A stretch of 64,000 nt of DNA, taken from positions 4,777,501 to 4,841,500 of the forward strand of contig NZ_CP108455.1 in NCBI RefSeq assembly GCF_036241575.1. Direction: 5' to 3'. The notes beneath the pieces were generated by a model. It saw only the letters and a program-made list of their open reading frames with translations. It made no database searches and had not been told where the DNA came from. Within the stretch, counting starts at the first letter, position 1. Each line of letters starts with the position of its first letter. The position numbers and the translations under genes are program-made. Origin of the DNA: Streptomyces sp. NBC_01267. Lineage in GTDB: Bacteria; Actinomycetota; Actinomycetes; Streptomycetales; Streptomycetaceae. Of the stretch, positions 49,340 to 59,897 are shown piece after piece.

Positions 49340-50515
49340 GTGGACCTGTTCGAGTACCAGGCGAGGGACCTCTTCGCCAAGCACGGTGTACCGGTGCTGG
49401 CCGGTGAAGTCATCGACACGCCTGAGGCGGCGCGCGAGGTGACCGAGCGTCTGGGCGGCAAGGCTGTCGTCAAGGCGCAGGTCAAGGTCGGCGGCCGAGG
49501 CAAGGCCGGCGGCGTGAAGCTCGCCTCCGACCCGGCCGACGCCGTGGCGAAGGCCGACGCCATTCTGGGCATGGACATCAAGGGCCACACGGTCCAGAGG
49601 GTCATGCTGGCCGAGACCGCGGACATCGCGGAGGAGTACTACGTCTCCTTCCTCCTCGACCGCACCAACCGCACCTTCCTCGCCATGGCGTCCGTCGAGG
49701 GCGGCGTGGAGATCGAGGTCGTCGCGGAGGAGAACCCCGACGCGCTGGCGAAGATCCCGGTCGACGCCAACGAGGGGTGCACCCCGGAGAAGGCCGCCGA
49801 GATCGTCGCCGCGGCGAAGTTCCCGGCCGAGATCGCCGGTCAGGTGGCCGACGTCCTGCAGAAGCTGTGGACCGTCTTCATCAAGGAGGACGCGCTCCTC
49901 GTCGAGGTCAACCCGCTGATCAAGTCCGGCGACGGCAAGATCATCGCCCTTGACGGCAAGGTCTCGCTCGACGAGAACGCCGACTTCCGCCAGCCCGAGC
50001 ACGAGGCGCTGGAGGACAAGGCCGCAGCCAACCCGCTCGAGGCTGCTGCCAAGGCCAAGAACCTCAACTACGTCAAGCTCGACGGCGAGGTCGGCATCAT
50101 CGGCAACGGCGCGGGTCTCGTGATGAGCACCCTCGACGTCGTCGCGTACGCCGGTGAGAACCACGGCAACGTGAAGCCCGCCAACTTCCTCGACATCGGT
50201 GGCGGCGCCTCCGCCGAGGTCATGGCGAACGGCCTGGAGATCATCCTCGGCGACCCGGACGTCAAGTCCGTGTTCGTCAACGTCTTCGGTGGCATCACCG
50301 CGTGCGACGAGGTCGCCAACGGCATCGTCCAGGCCCTTGAGCTCCTCAAGTCCAAGGGCGAAGCGGTCACCAAGCCGCTGGTCGTGCGCCTCGACGGCAA
50401 CAACGCGGAGCTGGGTCGCAAGATCCTGTCGGACGCCAACCACCCGCTCGTGCAGCGCGTGGACACCATGGACGGCGCGGCCGACAAGGCCGCCGAGCTC
50501 GCGGCTGCGAAGTAA
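49340..50515 (+). CDS. sucC: Succinyl-CoA synthetase (ADP/GDP-forming) beta subunit
   Basis: 391 residues from GTG with GGGAGA upstream. The N-terminal ATP-grasp domain begins [20 protein letters not shown], with [18 protein letters not shown] (about 45-62) and EVNPLI (about 190). The C-terminal ligase domain has FLDIGGGAS and [20 protein letters not shown]. With SucD it converts succinyl-CoA to succinate with substrate-level phosphorylation in the TCA cycle. sucD follows after 20 bp. Confidence 0.98.
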   Translation: MDLFEYQARDLFAKHGVPVLAGEVIDTPEAAREVTERLGGKAVVKAQVKVGGRGKAGGVKLASDPADAVAKADAILGMDIKGHTVQRVMLAETADIAEEYYVSFLLDRTNRTFLAMASVEGGVEIEVVAEENPDALAKIPVDANEGCTPEKAAEIVAAAKFPAEIAGQVADVLQKLWTVFIKEDALLVEVNPLIKSGDGKIIALDGKVSLDENADFRQPEHEALEDKAAANPLEAAAKAKNLNYVKLDGEVGIIGNGAGLVMSTLDVVAYAGENHGNVKPANFLDIGGGASAEVMANGLEIILGDPDVKSVFVNVFGGITACDEVANGIVQALELLKSKGEAVTKPLVVRLDGNNAELGRKILSDANHPLVQRVDTMDGAADKAAELAAAK

Positions 50516-50535
50516 GGGAACAGGTCACCAACACC

Positions 50536-51423
50536 ATGGCTATTTTCCTGACCAAGGAAAGCAAGGTCATCGTCCAGGGGATGACCGGCGCCACCGGCAT
50601 GAAGCACACCAAGCTCATGCTCGCTGACGGCACCGACATCGTCGGCGGCGTCAACCCGCGCAAGGCCGGTACGTCCGTCGACTTCGACGGCACCGCCGTG
50701 CCCGTGTTCGGCTCCGTCGCCGACGCGATGGCGCAGACCGGCGCCGACGTGTCCGTCGTCTTCGTGCCGCCGGCCTTCGCCAAGGCCGCCGTCATCGAGG
50801 CGATCGACGCCGAGATCGGCCTCGTGGTCGTCATCACCGAGGGCATCGCCGTCCACGACTCGGCCGCCTTCTGGGCGTACGCCGGCTCGAAGGGCAACAA
50901 GACCCGGATCATCGGTCCGAACTGCCCCGGTCTGATCACCCCCGGTCAGTCCAACGCCGGCATCATCCCGGGCGACATCACCAAGCCCGGCCGCATCGGT
51001 CTCGTGTCCAAGTCCGGCACGCTGACCTACCAGATGATGTACGAGCTCCGTGACATCGGCTTCTCCTCGGCCGTCGGCATCGGTGGCGACCCGGTCATCG
51101 GCACGACGCACATCGACGCTCTCGCGGCGTTCGAGGCGGACCCCGAGACCGACCTGATCGTGATGATCGGCGAGATCGGCGGCGACGCCGAGGAGCGTGC
51201 GGCCGACTACATCGCGAAGAACGTGACGAAGCCGGTCGTCGGCTACGTCGCGGGCTTCACGGCTCCCGAGGGCAAGACCATGGGCCACGCCGGCGCCATC
51301 GTCTCCGGCTCCTCCGGTACCGCGCAGGCGAAGAAGGAAGCGCTGGAGGCTGCGGGCGTCAAGGTCGGCAAGACGCCGACCGAGACGGCCAAGCTGGCCC
51401 GCGCGATCCTGGCCGCCGCGTAG
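50536..51423 (+). CDS. sucD: Succinyl-CoA synthetase alpha subunit
   Basis: 295 residues. The CoA-binding Rossmann domain starts [20 protein letters not shown] and [17 protein letters not shown] and KSGTLTYQM follow. The phosphorylated active-site His lies in [20 protein letters not shown] (about residue 252). It forms a heterodimer or tetramer with SucC from the gene 20 bp upstream. The operon ends in a strong hairpin. Confidence 0.98.
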   Translation: MAIFLTKESKVIVQGMTGATGMKHTKLMLADGTDIVGGVNPRKAGTSVDFDGTAVPVFGSVADAMAQTGADVSVVFVPPAFAKAAVIEAIDAEIGLVVVITEGIAVHDSAAFWAYAGSKGNKTRIIGPNCPGLITPGQSNAGIIPGDITKPGRIGLVSKSGTLTYQMMYELRDIGFSSAVGIGGDPVIGTTHIDALAAFEADPETDLIVMIGEIGGDAEERAADYIAKNVTKPVVGYVAGFTAPEGKTMGHAGAIVSGSSGTAQAKKEALEAAGVKVGKTPTETAKLARAILAAA

Positions 51424-51442
51424 CAGTTACGCAGGTGCGCTG

Positions 51443-51478
51443 CGGGCCCGCGTTCCCCTTCCGGGGAGCGCGGGCCCG
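51443..51478 (+). terminator. sucCD terminator
   Basis: CGGGCCCGCG (51443-51452) pairs with CGCGGGCCCG (51469-51478), and CCCC pairs with GGGG around the loop TTCC. It starts 20 bp after the sucD stop codon. Confidence 0.88.
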
Positions 51479-51528
51479 TTCGCATGTCCGGCCCGGCCGG
51501 ACCACGACAGGTCGCAGTCCGGCGGGTC

Positions 51529-52722
51529 TCAGTCCGTCGACGGCACCAGACGACCCGGACCGTTCGCCGGTTCGGTACGGAGCTTCTGCCGCAGCTTCAC
51601 GTCCTCCGCTGTCAGTCGCTGCGGGCCGCCACGCGGCGGGACGCCCTCGACGCGGTGCGGGGCACCCGTCGGTCTGGCGTAGTACGTGGGGGCCGTGGCC
51701 AGGGTGTAGCCCGTCGACGCGGTGAGCAGGACGACGAACCCGGCCGTGAGCCGCGTCCAGAACCTGATCCGGTGTTCGCTTCCCGTCCTGACCACCCGCG
51801 CCTCGGGGAGCTTCACCTCGGGACCGGTCGATGTGAGCGCGGCGAGCCGCTCCTGGAGCAGTTCGGGATCCGCCAGTTCCGGCACCTGCTCGGCGACGGC
51901 CGCTCGCGCGTACAGGAGACGGTTCGCGGTCGCGGGCGTGCTCGCCTCGGTCTCGGCCGCGGTGTCCGGGAGGTCCAGACCGAGACCGTCGTAGAGCAGC
52001 AGGGTGCGCCGGTACGCGGGCGGCAGGCCGAGGACCGCGTCGCGCAGCGGACCCTGGTCCGGGTCTGCGGGCTGCCGGTCGAGACGTTTGTGGCTGCGGC
52101 GTAACCGGTGCCAGGGCGACAGCGCGTACTCGTACGCCGCCGCGCGCACCCATCCGGCGGGGTCCCGGTCGGTCGCCACCTCCGGCCAGCGCTGCCAGGC
52201 CAGGTGGAACGCGCGCTCGACGGACTCCGCGGCGAGATGACGGCGGCCGGTGAGGGCGTACGTCTGGTGGACGAGGCGGGGCGCGGCCCGCGCGTAGAGC
52301 AGGTCGAAGGCTTCGGCCGGGGTGGCGTCGTGGAGCGGCCGGGGCTCGTCGCGGTTGCCCGGAGCCGGCTGCGACTCCGCCACCGAGGCTGATGCCGGCT
52401 CTGATGCCGACGTCGATGCCGATTCCGGTTCTGGCTCCGATGCCGATGCCGGTGCTGATTCCGGCTCCGGCAGGAGGGCGGGCTGCGGGACGGGCTCCCG
52501 GACGGGCTGAGGGACCGGCTCCCGGACGGGCTGCGGCGTCGGCCCGTGCGCCAGTACCTTCGCGTATGCCGCGTGCCGGTGGCCCTCCGGGCTCGTACGA
52601 CCGGACTCCCAGGACCGTACGGTCGCCGGTGTCACCCCGATCGTGGCCGCGAGCTGCTTCACGCTCAGCGATTTCGCCTCGCGCAGCCGACGCCGTTCCT
52701 TCGGGGGCGGGAGATCCGTCAT
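51529..52722 (-). CDS. XRE-HTH / sigma-70-like / transmembrane fusion protein
   Basis: 397 residues from ATG at 52722. An XRE helix-turn-helix opens the protein (LREAKSLSVKQLAATIGVTP and ATVRSWESGRTSPEG, about 12-47). A Pro/Glu/Ser linker with PVREPVPQPVREPVP and SEPESASTSASEPAS repeats follows (about 60-125). Next comes an ECF-like region 2 (LLYARAAPRLVHQTYALTGR...AAESVERAFHLAWQRWPEVA) and a weaker region 4-like part (LGLPPAYRRTLLLYDGLGLD), then one membrane helix (FWTRLTAGFVVLLTASTGYT, about 320-340) and a short outer tail. It may be a membrane-held transcription regulator. It is divergent from the DUF6350 gene. Confidence 0.8.
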   Translation of the reverse strand: MTDLPPPKERRRLREAKSLSVKQLAATIGVTPATVRSWESGRTSPEGHRHAAYAKVLAHGPTPQPVREPVPQPVREPVPQPALLPEPESAPASASEPEPESASTSASEPASASVAESQPAPGNRDEPRPLHDATPAEAFDLLYARAAPRLVHQTYALTGRRHLAAESVERAFHLAWQRWPEVATDRDPAGWVRAAAYEYALSPWHRLRRSHKRLDRQPADPDQGPLRDAVLGLPPAYRRTLLLYDGLGLDLPDTAAETEASTPATANRLLYARAAVAEQVPELADPELLQERLAALTSTGPEVKLPEARVVRTGSEHRIRFWTRLTAGFVVLLTASTGYTLATAPTYYARPTGAPHRVEGVPPRGGPQRLTAEDVKLRQKLRTEPANGPGRLVPSTD

Positions 52723-52839
52723 GAGATACCCCCAGCGCTGCTCATGGCAGTGCGCCAGTCCGAAAAGTACATAAACGTATATTGAGTGACACGACCGGCC
52801 TTTGCCTGTTACGCGGCGAAAGCGCGTGTCGTTGGCAGC

Positions 52840-54714
52840 ATGGCCCGCGTGACCCAGATGACCGACCGCAGCCTGTCGCTCGTTCCCGTACGGACCCGTA
52901 CCGCCGCGCTGTCCGACTGCGTGCTGCGCGGTGCGGTCGCGGCAGGGTTCGGGCTCAGCGTGCTCACCGTCCTGGTGATGCTGCTGTGGATCAGCTCGCC
53001 GTACCCCGACAGTGGCCTGGGCGGGGCGCTGCACGTCGCCGCCGCACTGTGGCTGCTGGCTCACGGTACGGAGCTGACCAGGCAGGACACCCTCTCCGGC
53101 GTTCCCGCTCCGCTGGGTGTGGTGCCGATACTGCTGGTCGTTCTGCCTGTCTGGCTGGTCCAGCGGGCCGCGCACGACGCGCTCGACCCGGCGAACGGCC
53201 GTCCCGGACCGTCGTCGCGAGGTGCCCTGTGCGCGGTCACCGGCGGCTATCTGCTGGTTGCCGTCGCGGTGGCGCTGTACGCGGCGGGCGGGACGCTGCC
53301 CGCGGAGCCGCTGAGTGCGCTCTGGCATCTGCCGCTCGCCGTCGGTGCTGCGGCGGCTGCCGGGGTGTGGCGGGCGCGCGGATGTCCGGGCGGACCGTTG
53401 CCCCGCCCGGTGCGGTGGATCCTGCCGAAGGGTGCACGTGCGGCCCTCGCCCGGCCCGGGATGCCGGACACGCTGAGGGCCGCTGCCGCCGGTGTCATGG
53501 TGCTGACCGGCGGCGGGGCGCTGCTCGTCGGGGGCGCGCTGGTGTGGCACGCGGGCGCGGCGCAGCAGTCGTTCCTCCAGCTCACCGGTGCCTGGTCGGG
53601 CCGGTTCACGGTTCTGCTGCTGGCTGTCTCGCTGGTGCCGAACGCGGCTGTCTGGGGGGCTTCGTACGCCCTCGGCCCCGGCTTCGTCCTCGGTACGGGG
53701 ACCACGGTGACGCCGCTCGCGGTGACCGGGAACACCGTGCTCCCGCACTTCCCCCTGCTGACCGCGGTGCCCGGGGAGGGCCGGGGCTCTCCGCTCGGCT
53801 GGGCGGTGGCGGCCGTGCCGTTGGCGGCGGGCGTGGTGCTCGGCTGGTTCGTCGTCCGGGGAGGGGAGAAGGCCGGGCCGATCCCGCTGGGCGGCACCGT
53901 GCTCTCCGCTGTGTCGGCGGCCGTGGGGTGCGCGGCGGCGATGACGGGCCTCGCCGCCCTGGCGGGCGGGCCGCTGGGCACCGGCAGTCTGGCGTCCTTC
54001 GGCCCTGTGTGGTGGCGCACGGGTGCGGCAGCGCTGGTCTGGACAGTGGGAACGGGGCTGCTGGTCGCGCTGGTCCGGCGCTGGCGGGTCCTCCGGCGCA
54101 ACCGGCCTGCCGCACCCGTCCCGCAAGCCGCCGGGGAACCGGAGTGGCACGACAGCGGGGCCAGGGTGGCGCGGTGGGCTGCGCTTCGGGCGGCGTCGGC
54201 GGGACTGAAGGCCAGGATTCCCCAGCCCGGTGACCAGCCCGCTGACCAAGCCGGTGATCAGCCGAGTAACCAGTCCGGTGACCAGGCCGATGGCTGTGCT
54301 GCCGCGGATCAGGGGGATGCGGACGCCGCTGCGAACAATGACGGGGCGCGCGGCGAGGACGGCGAGGACGGTGACGGTCCTGCTGTCGTTCAGCCCGGCC
54401 CGGACCGTACGGATAGGGCAGACGGCCCCGATGGCCCCGACGGCCCCGATGGCCCCGACGGCCCCGATGGCCCCGACGGCCCCGGCGACTCCGGCAGTAC
54501 GGAGGTCCAGGACGGCACCGATGGCACTGACGGCACAAGCAGCCCGGGAAGCGACAACGACGTACCGGCTGCCGTGCCTGCCGTGCCTGTCACAGCCCCG
54601 GCCCCGCCCGCCCCGCCGGAAACGGGCGCCGAGGCCGGACCCCGCGCGGAACCCGGAGCCGGTCCGGGCATCGGCAGCGCCTGGCCCCCGATGTCGTACA
54701 CCGACGGGGACTGA
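52840..54714 (+). CDS. DUF6350 polytopic membrane protein
   Basis: 624 residues from ATG at 52840; ATG 52858 or an upstream start at 52786 are alternatives, and none has a convincing ribosome-binding site. About nine membrane helices occupy residues ~25-440 ([58 protein letters not shown] and others). The cytoplasmic tail is low-complexity, with [18 protein letters not shown] and repeated PDG triplets. Genes of this family lie between sucD and purN in Streptomyces as I recall. Its function is unknown. Confidence 0.82.
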   Translation: MARVTQMTDRSLSLVPVRTRTAALSDCVLRGAVAAGFGLSVLTVLVMLLWISSPYPDSGLGGALHVAAALWLLAHGTELTRQDTLSGVPAPLGVVPILLVVLPVWLVQRAAHDALDPANGRPGPSSRGALCAVTGGYLLVAVAVALYAAGGTLPAEPLSALWHLPLAVGAAAAAGVWRARGCPGGPLPRPVRWILPKGARAALARPGMPDTLRAAAAGVMVLTGGGALLVGGALVWHAGAAQQSFLQLTGAWSGRFTVLLLAVSLVPNAAVWGASYALGPGFVLGTGTTVTPLAVTGNTVLPHFPLLTAVPGEGRGSPLGWAVAAVPLAAGVVLGWFVVRGGEKAGPIPLGGTVLSAVSAAVGCAAAMTGLAALAGGPLGTGSLASFGPVWWRTGAAALVWTVGTGLLVALVRRWRVLRRNRPAAPVPQAAGEPEWHDSGARVARWAALRAASAGLKARIPQPGDQPADQAGDQPSNQSGDQADGCAAADQGDADAAANNDGARGEDGEDGDGPAVVQPGPDRTDRADGPDGPDGPDGPDGPDGPDGPGDSGSTEVQDGTDGTDGTSSPGSDNDVPAAVPAVPVTAPAPPAPPETGAEAGPRAEPGAGPGIGSAWPPMSYTDGD

Positions 54715-54732
54715 CAGCCGCGCACCGCCGAA

Positions 54733-54757
54733 CGGGGCGGGAACCCGGGCCGCCCCG
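54733..54757. terminator. Terminator between the convergent DUF6350 and membrane-protein genes
   Basis: CGGGGCGG (54733-54740) and CCGCCCCG (54750-54757) pair around a 9-nt loop, 19 bp after the DUF6350 stop codon. Confidence 0.7.
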
Positions 54758-54783
54758 CTCGCAGACGCGCGCCGCGCGCCGCG

Positions 54784-54834
54784 TGCTACTCCCTCGCCCC
54801 TACCCCTTCATCTCTCGTCCCTACTCCTTCGTGC
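54784..54834 (-). repeat. Degenerate repeats spanning a TAG stop codon
   Basis: On the minus strand the gene end GAAGGAGTAGGG (TAG at 54823-54821) recurs downstream as GAAGGGGTAGGG and GCGAGGGAGTAG, so the stop codon is present in three similar units. Confidence 0.7.
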
Positions 54835-55735
54835 CGAGAACCGGGACCAGCGAGCCCGGCAGCAGCTTGTTGCAGGCGATCTGGCCCTGCTTCGTCAACG
54901 CGTCGTCCACGCACGTGTAGTAGTCGCGGTACACGAGGTGCGAGGTGAAGACCAGCGCCACCATCACCAGTGCCATTCCGGCCGTCACCAGACCGCTCAC
55001 CGCCGCCGTGATCTGCGGCTTCGACGAGCCTGCGTACGGACCGGGCGCCGGCGGCACGTGCGGTGCGGGCGGCGCTCCCGGTGCGGCCGGCCGGCCGTCG
55101 GTGGGGGCGGCCGGGGGCGGCTGGGTCGTCAGCGCCGTGGCCCCGCGGGTGTCGTGCTGCACCGGCTGCGGCTTCGCCCGGAGCGAGCTGATACCCCAGT
55201 ACAACGCGAGCGACCCGAGCAGCAGGCTGACCTCGGGCAGATTGAAGAGCACGAAGAAGAACGCCCACATTCCGGCGAGCAGGGCGTATCGCGCCCGCCG
55301 CTGCGCCGGGTCCTTCGGGTCCCAGCGCAGGCCCGCGCCCGGACCGCCCGGCCCGTTGCCCGGCCCCTTCGGGCCGTCGCCCCGGCCGTTCCCGGGTTCG
55401 TTCGGGCCGCCCTGGGGCCGCTGCGGGCCGCCGCCCCAGCCGCCGCCCTGGCGGCCGGGCTGAACCGGGCTCCACTGGCTGCCCCGGCCGGGAGGCGGCG
55501 ACTGGTCGTCACCGCTGCCGTCACCCCCGTTGCCGGAATGACCGGAGTTGCCCTCGTCGCCCCCGTTGGCCGGGCGCCGCGGCTGCCACGGCTGGTCCGG
55601 CCGGCCCTCCGGTGGCGGGGCGAAGGGGTTGTCGTCGGGCTCCGTCGAAGAGGGCCGGCGTTCCCGCAGCAGCAGCACTGAGTCCTGCCCGTGCCGTGGG
55701 GTGCGGAGAGTCGCGCGGTGGCGTCGGTCCTGCAT
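54821..55735 (-). CDS. Two-helix membrane protein with Gly/Pro-rich N-terminus
   Basis: 304 residues from ATG at 55735. The first ~140 residues are disordered and Gly/Pro/Asn-rich (GPQRPQGGPNEPGNGRGDGP). Then come a double helix (YALLAGMWAFFFVLFNLPEV; SLLLGSLALYWGISSLRAK, about 147-187), a Pro-rich loop, another helix (AAVSGLVTAGMALVMVALVF, about 245-265) and an outer tail with two Cys (YTCVDDALTKQGQIACNKLL). I recognise no named family. It precedes purN divergently. Confidence 0.8.
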   Translation of the reverse strand: MQDRRHRATLRTPRHGQDSVLLLRERRPSSTEPDDNPFAPPPEGRPDQPWQPRRPANGGDEGNSGHSGNGGDGSGDDQSPPPGRGSQWSPVQPGRQGGGWGGGPQRPQGGPNEPGNGRGDGPKGPGNGPGGPGAGLRWDPKDPAQRRARYALLAGMWAFFFVLFNLPEVSLLLGSLALYWGISSLRAKPQPVQHDTRGATALTTQPPPAAPTDGRPAAPGAPPAPHVPPAPGPYAGSSKPQITAAVSGLVTAGMALVMVALVFTSHLVYRDYYTCVDDALTKQGQIACNKLLPGSLVPVLGTKE

Positions 55736-55943
55736 CTGGTGAACGTCTTCCCCTCATTCGGTTCCCGTCCGGGAGACGGATCCTGTCCCCAGACGCTACC
55801 TCTCGGCCGGGCCCCCGTCCCGTGGGGGCCGCTCCGTGTGCCGGTATCGTTGCCGACGGTCGGCGCGTTCGTAGAGTTCCCCGTATCGGGAGATGCGATC
55901 GATTCGTACGACCGCACAAGTCGTATCCAGAAAGGGCCCCGCT

Positions 55944-56594
55944 GTGGCCTCCCCGCCCCCTCCCGCCCGCCTGGTCGTGCTGGTTTCCGGCTCCGGAACC
56001 AATCTGCAGGCCCTGCTCGACGCCATCGGTGACGATCCGGCCGCCTACGGTGCCGAGATCGTCGCGGTCGGCGCCGACCGCGACGGCATCGCCGGACTCG
56101 ACCGCGCCCGCGACGCCGGGCTGCCGACCTTCGTATGCAAGGTGAAGGAGTACGCGGACCGTGCCGCCTGGGACGCCGCGCTGACCGAGGCCACGGCCGC
56201 GTACGCGCCGGACCTGGTCGTCTCGGCCGGATTCATGAAGATCGTGGGGAAGGATTTCCTCGCGGCCTTCGGCGGCCGGTTCGTCAATACGCACCCGGCC
56301 CTGCTGCCCGCATTTCCCGGGGCCCACGGCGTACGCGACGCGCTCGCGTACGGCGCCAGGGTCACCGGCTGCACCGTCCACTTCGTCGACGACGGCGTCG
56401 ACACCGGTCCGATCATCGCGCAGGGCGTGGTCGAGATCCGGGAGCAGGACGACGAAAGCGCTCTTCACGAGCGCATCAAAGAAGTCGAGCGAAGGCTGCT
56501 CGTCGATGTCGTGGGGCGTCTGGCCCGTAACGGCTACCGCATTGAGGGACGAAAGGTACAGGTCGGTGCACACCGAGAACACGGACACCGTTAA
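55944..56594 (+). CDS. purN: Phosphoribosylglycinamide formyltransferase
   Basis: 216 residues from GTG at 55944 with AAAGGG 7 nt upstream; the in-frame ATG at 55893 would add 17 atypical residues. It transfers formyl from 10-formyl-THF to GAR in purine synthesis. Landmarks are [15 protein letters not shown] (phosphate loop, about 11-25), catalytic Asn/His in [14 protein letters not shown] (about 112-118) and the Asp in [10 protein letters not shown] (about 152). It overlaps the purH start by 29 bp, so the two are translationally coupled. Confidence 0.97.
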   Translation: MASPPPPARLVVLVSGSGTNLQALLDAIGDDPAAYGAEIVAVGADRDGIAGLDRARDAGLPTFVCKVKEYADRAAWDAALTEATAAYAPDLVVSAGFMKIVGKDFLAAFGGRFVNTHPALLPAFPGAHGVRDALAYGARVTGCTVHFVDDGVDTGPIIAQGVVEIREQDDESALHERIKEVERRLLVDVVGRLARNGYRIEGRKVQVGAHREHGHR

Positions 56595-58134
56595 GCCCAT
56601 CCGGCGCGCGCTCATCAGCGTCTACGACAAGTCGGGCCTGGAGGAGCTGGCCCTCGGGCTGCACGGGGCGGGCGTCACGCTCGTCTCCACCGGATCCACC
56701 GCGGCGAAGATCGCGGCTGCCGGTGTGCCGGTCACCAAGGTCGAGGAGCTCACCGGCTTCCCGGAGTGCCTGGACGGCCGGGTCAAGACGCTGCACCCGC
56801 GGGTGCACGCCGGGATCCTCGCCGACCTCCGCCTGGAGGACCACCGCAAGCAGCTCACCGAGCTGGGGGTGGAGCCCTTCGACCTGGTCGTCGTGAACCT
56901 CTACCCCTTCACGGAGACCGTCGCTTCCGGCGCCACCCCCGACGAGTGCGTCGAGCAGATCGACATCGGCGGCCCGTCGATGGTCCGGGCCGCGGCGAAG
57001 AACCACCCGTCGGTGGCGGTCGTCACCAGCCCGGAGCGCTACGCGGACGTGCTGACCGCCGTCAGCGGCGGCGGCTTCGACCTGGCCGCGCGCAAGCGTC
57101 TCGCGGCCGAGGCGTTCCGCCACACCGCCGCGTACGACGTGGCCGTGGCGAGCTGGTTCGCCGACGACTACGCGGCGGCCGACGACAGCGGCTTCCCCGA
57201 TTTCCTCGGTGCGACGTACGAGCGCGGCAACGTCCTGCGGTACGGCGAGAACCCGCACCAGGGTGCCGCGCTCTACGTGAGCGGCACGGGCGGCCTCGCC
57301 CAGGCCGAGCAGCTGCACGGCAAGGAGATGTCGTACAACAACTACACGGACACCGACGCCGCGCGCCGGGCCGCGTACGACCACGCCGAGCCCTGTGTGG
57401 CGATCATCAAGCACGCCAACCCGTGCGGCATCGCGATCGGCACCGACCTCGCGGAGGTGCACCGCAGGGCGCACGCCTGTGACCCGGTCTCCGCGTACGG
57501 CGGCGTGATCGCGGTGAACCGTCCGGTCACCACGGCCATGGCCGAGCAGGTGGCCGAGATCTTCACCGAGGTCATCGTCGCTCCGGCGTACGAGGACGGC
57601 GCGGTCGAGATCCTGGCCCGCAAGAAGAACATCCGGGTGCTGCGCTGCCCGGACGCCCCGTCGGCCCCGGTCGAGGTCAAGCAGATCGACGGCGGCGCAC
57701 TCCTCCAGGTCACCGACCGGCTCCAGGCCGACGGCGACAACCCGGAGAACTGGAAGCTCGCATCGGGTGACGCGCTCGGCGCGGCCGAACTCGCCGAGCT
57801 GTCGTTCGCCTGGAAGGCGTGCCGCGCCGTGAAGTCCAACGCGATCCTGCTCGCCAAGGATGGCGCGTCCGTCGGCGTCGGCATGGGTCAGGTCAACCGC
57901 GTCGACTCGGCGAAGCTCGCCGTGGAGCGCGCGGGCGAGGAGCGGGCCAGGGGTGCGTACGCCGCCTCCGACGCCTTCTTCCCGTTCCCCGACGGCTTCG
58001 AGATCCTGGCGAACGCCGGGGTGAAGGCCGTGGTCCAGCCGGGCGGTTCGATCCGTGACGAGCTGGTCGTGGAGGCCGCCGAGAAGGCCGGCGTGACGAT
58101 GTACTTCACCGGGACGCGTCACTTCTTCCACTAG
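56566..58134 (+). CDS. purH: Bifunctional AICAR transformylase / IMP cyclohydrolase
   Basis: 522 residues from GTG at 56566, inside the 3' end of purN. The last two steps to IMP are catalysed here. The IMP cyclohydrolase half starts [20 protein letters not shown] and has [18 protein letters not shown] [14 protein letters not shown] (about 60-75). The AICAR transformylase half has [13 protein letters not shown] (about 225), the Lys-His pair in [16 protein letters not shown] (about 275-290) and [25 protein letters not shown] ends the fold. The operon finishes with two hairpins. Confidence 0.98.
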   Translation: MHTENTDTVKPIRRALISVYDKSGLEELALGLHGAGVTLVSTGSTAAKIAAAGVPVTKVEELTGFPECLDGRVKTLHPRVHAGILADLRLEDHRKQLTELGVEPFDLVVVNLYPFTETVASGATPDECVEQIDIGGPSMVRAAAKNHPSVAVVTSPERYADVLTAVSGGGFDLAARKRLAAEAFRHTAAYDVAVASWFADDYAAADDSGFPDFLGATYERGNVLRYGENPHQGAALYVSGTGGLAQAEQLHGKEMSYNNYTDTDAARRAAYDHAEPCVAIIKHANPCGIAIGTDLAEVHRRAHACDPVSAYGGVIAVNRPVTTAMAEQVAEIFTEVIVAPAYEDGAVEILARKKNIRVLRCPDAPSAPVEVKQIDGGALLQVTDRLQADGDNPENWKLASGDALGAAELAELSFAWKACRAVKSNAILLAKDGASVGVGMGQVNRVDSAKLAVERAGEERARGAYAASDAFFPFPDGFEILANAGVKAVVQPGGSIRDELVVEAAEKAGVTMYFTGTRHFFH

Positions 58135-58153
58135 GACCTGCCCGGGACCGGTA

Positions 58154-58233
58154 CCGGGGGCCGCCCGCGCTGACGGCCCCCGGAACGCCCGAGGGCCGTA
58201 ACTCCTCGCTGAATGCGCGGAGTTACGGCCCTC
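58154..58233. terminator. Double-hairpin bidirectional terminator between purH and the RDD gene
   Basis: CCGGGGGCCG/CGGCCCCCGG (58154-58183) is followed by a perfect 15-bp stem GAGGGCCGTAACTCC (58191-58205 with 58219-58233). Both genes end toward it. Confidence 0.9.
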
Positions 58234-58251
58234 AGGTGCGTGCGGCAGGTC

Positions 58252-58830
58252 CTAGTCGACCCGGACCACCACGGTGGAGCAGAGCTTGTCGGCGAACGTC
58301 TGCTTCTTGGAGTCCCACGCCGGCCACAGCCAGCCCAGGTAGCAGGCGATGCTGTCCACGAAGTGGGCGATCTTACGGACGAACGCCATGCCGAAGCCGA
58401 TCGGCTGTCCGTCGCTCTCGCGCCGCAGGCTGATGCCGACGGCCTTCTTGCCGATGGTCTGCCCGTTGGTGCCCTCGTTGTAGAGCTGCCACAGGAAGAT
58501 GGCTATGGCGACGAGGAGTCCGACGATCACGAGGGCGGAACCGGCGCCGCCACCGATCGAGCCGCCGATCCCGACCAGCACGCCGTACGGGATACCGGAG
58601 ATGAGGCCGTCGATGATGGTGCCACCGACCCGGCGCCACCAGCCACCGAACTGCGGGGGCTGGCCGCCGTAACCGGGCGCCTGCGGGTAGCCCTGGACCG
58701 GGGGCGCCTGCGGGTAGCCGTAGCCGGGCTGCTGCGGCACGCCCTGCGGGGCCTGCTGCGGGTAGCCGCCGGGCTGCTGGGGCTGGCCGTACGGGTTGTT
58801 CGGGTTCGGGTTCGGATCGCCGAAGCTCAT
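58252..58830 (-). CDS. RDD-family membrane protein with Pro/Gln/Gly/Tyr-rich head
   Basis: 192 residues from ATG at 58830, where GGAGGAAATC is well placed; an ATG 24 bp upstream is less likely. The head has GYPQ/PGYG-type repeats ([20 protein letters not shown]). The RDD domain follows ([20 protein letters not shown] with Arg and Asp in the first helix, then [23 protein letters not shown], broken here by a space), with about three membrane segments. RDD proteins are small transport-like membrane proteins of uncertain role. It converges on purH. Confidence 0.9.
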   Translation of the reverse strand: MSFGDPNPNPNNPYGQPQQPGGYPQQAPQGVPQQPGYGYPQAPPVQGYPQAPGYGGQPPQFGGWWRRVGGTIIDGLISGIPYGVLVGIGGSIGGGAGSALVIVGLLVAIAIFLWQLYNEGTNGQTIGKKAVGISLRRESDGQPIGFGMAFVRKIAHFVDSIACYLGWLWPAWDSKKQTFADKLCSTVVVRVD

Positions 58831-59006
58831 GGCTGATTTCCTCCGTTGGTTCATGCGGGGACGACGCGGTTCGAGCGGAGGATTGGTACATAAATCGACT
58901 GAGCGGTCTAGCCCCCCGACACTGCCCGCGGCACTGCGGGCAACATGCTTCTAAACGCCACGTAAGTTTGTCCAGTCGCATTCCGTATGTGTTGTGCAAG
59001 TGCAAC

Positions 59007-59035
59007 TTGGGCGATCATGGCGCCCCTGCAAGAAT
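59007..59035 (+). promoter_or_regulatory. folD promoter, leaderless start
   Basis: TTGGGC (59007-59012), a 17-bp spacer, and AAGAAT (59030-59035) end 7 nt before the folD ATG. Confidence 0.6.
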
Positions 59036-59042
59036 GGCTCAT

Positions 59043-59897
59043 ATGACAGCCCAGATTCTCGATGGCAAGGCCACCGCAGCCGCGATCAAGTCCGATCTGA
59101 CCGCCCGCGTGGCGGCCCTCAAGGAGAAGGGGATCACCCCCGGTCTCGGCACACTGCTGGTCGGTGACGATCCGGGCAGCCGCTGGTACGTCAACGGCAA
59201 GCACCGTGACTGCGCCGAGGTAGGCATGGGGTCGATCCAGCGTGAACTCCCCGACACCGCAACGCAGGAAGAGATCGAGGCGGTCGTCCGGGAGCTCAAC
59301 GAGAACCCCGAATGCACCGGCTACATCGTGCAGTTGCCGCTCCCCAAGGGCATCGACACCAACCGCGTCCTGAGCCTGATGGACCCGGAGAAGGACGCCG
59401 ACGGGCTGCACCCGACCAGCCTCGGCAAGCTCGTACTGAACGAGACGGGCCCGCTGCCCTGCACCCCGTACGGCATCATCCAGCTGCTCCGCCACCACGG
59501 GGTGGAGATCAACGGGGCGCATGTCGTGGTCGTCGGGCGCGGCATCACGGTCGGCCGCTCCATCCCGCTGCTGCTGACCCGTAAGTCCGAGAACGCGACA
59601 GTGACCCAGTGCCACACCGGCACCCGTGATCTGCCCGCGCTGCTCAAGCAGGCCGACATCATCGTCGCCGCCGCCGGTGTCCCGCACATCATCAACCCCG
59701 AGGACGTCAAGGCGGGCGCGGCCGTTCTCGACGTCGGCGTCAGCCGGGACGAGAACGGCAAGATCGTCGGCGATGTGCACCCCGGTGTCGCCGACGTGGC
59801 CGCGTGGATCTCCCCGAACCCGGGCGGCGTGGGCCCGATGACCCGTGCTCAGCTGCTCGTGAACGTCGTGGAGGCGGCGGAGCGCAGTGTCGGCTGA
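59043..59897 (+). CDS. folD: Bifunctional methylenetetrahydrofolate dehydrogenase / cyclohydrolase
   Basis: 284 residues from ATG at 59043, chosen from the promoter position and the [15 protein letters not shown] start. It interconverts 5,10-methylene-, 5,10-methenyl- and 10-formyl-THF with NADP+. Landmarks are the Tyr-x3-Lys catalytic pair in [15 protein letters not shown] (about 50-55), [11 protein letters not shown] (about 97), the Rossmann segment [18 protein letters not shown] (about 160-177) and [14 protein letters not shown] (about 259-272). The 10-formyl-THF it makes is used by PurN and PurH nearby. The DUF3017 gene overlaps its end. Confidence 0.97.
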   Translation: MTAQILDGKATAAAIKSDLTARVAALKEKGITPGLGTLLVGDDPGSRWYVNGKHRDCAEVGMGSIQRELPDTATQEEIEAVVRELNENPECTGYIVQLPLPKGIDTNRVLSLMDPEKDADGLHPTSLGKLVLNETGPLPCTPYGIIQLLRHHGVEINGAHVVVVGRGITVGRSIPLLLTRKSENATVTQCHTGTRDLPALLKQADIIVAAAGVPHIINPEDVKAGAAVLDVGVSRDENGKIVGDVHPGVADVAAWISPNPGGVGPMTRAQLLVNVVEAAERSVG

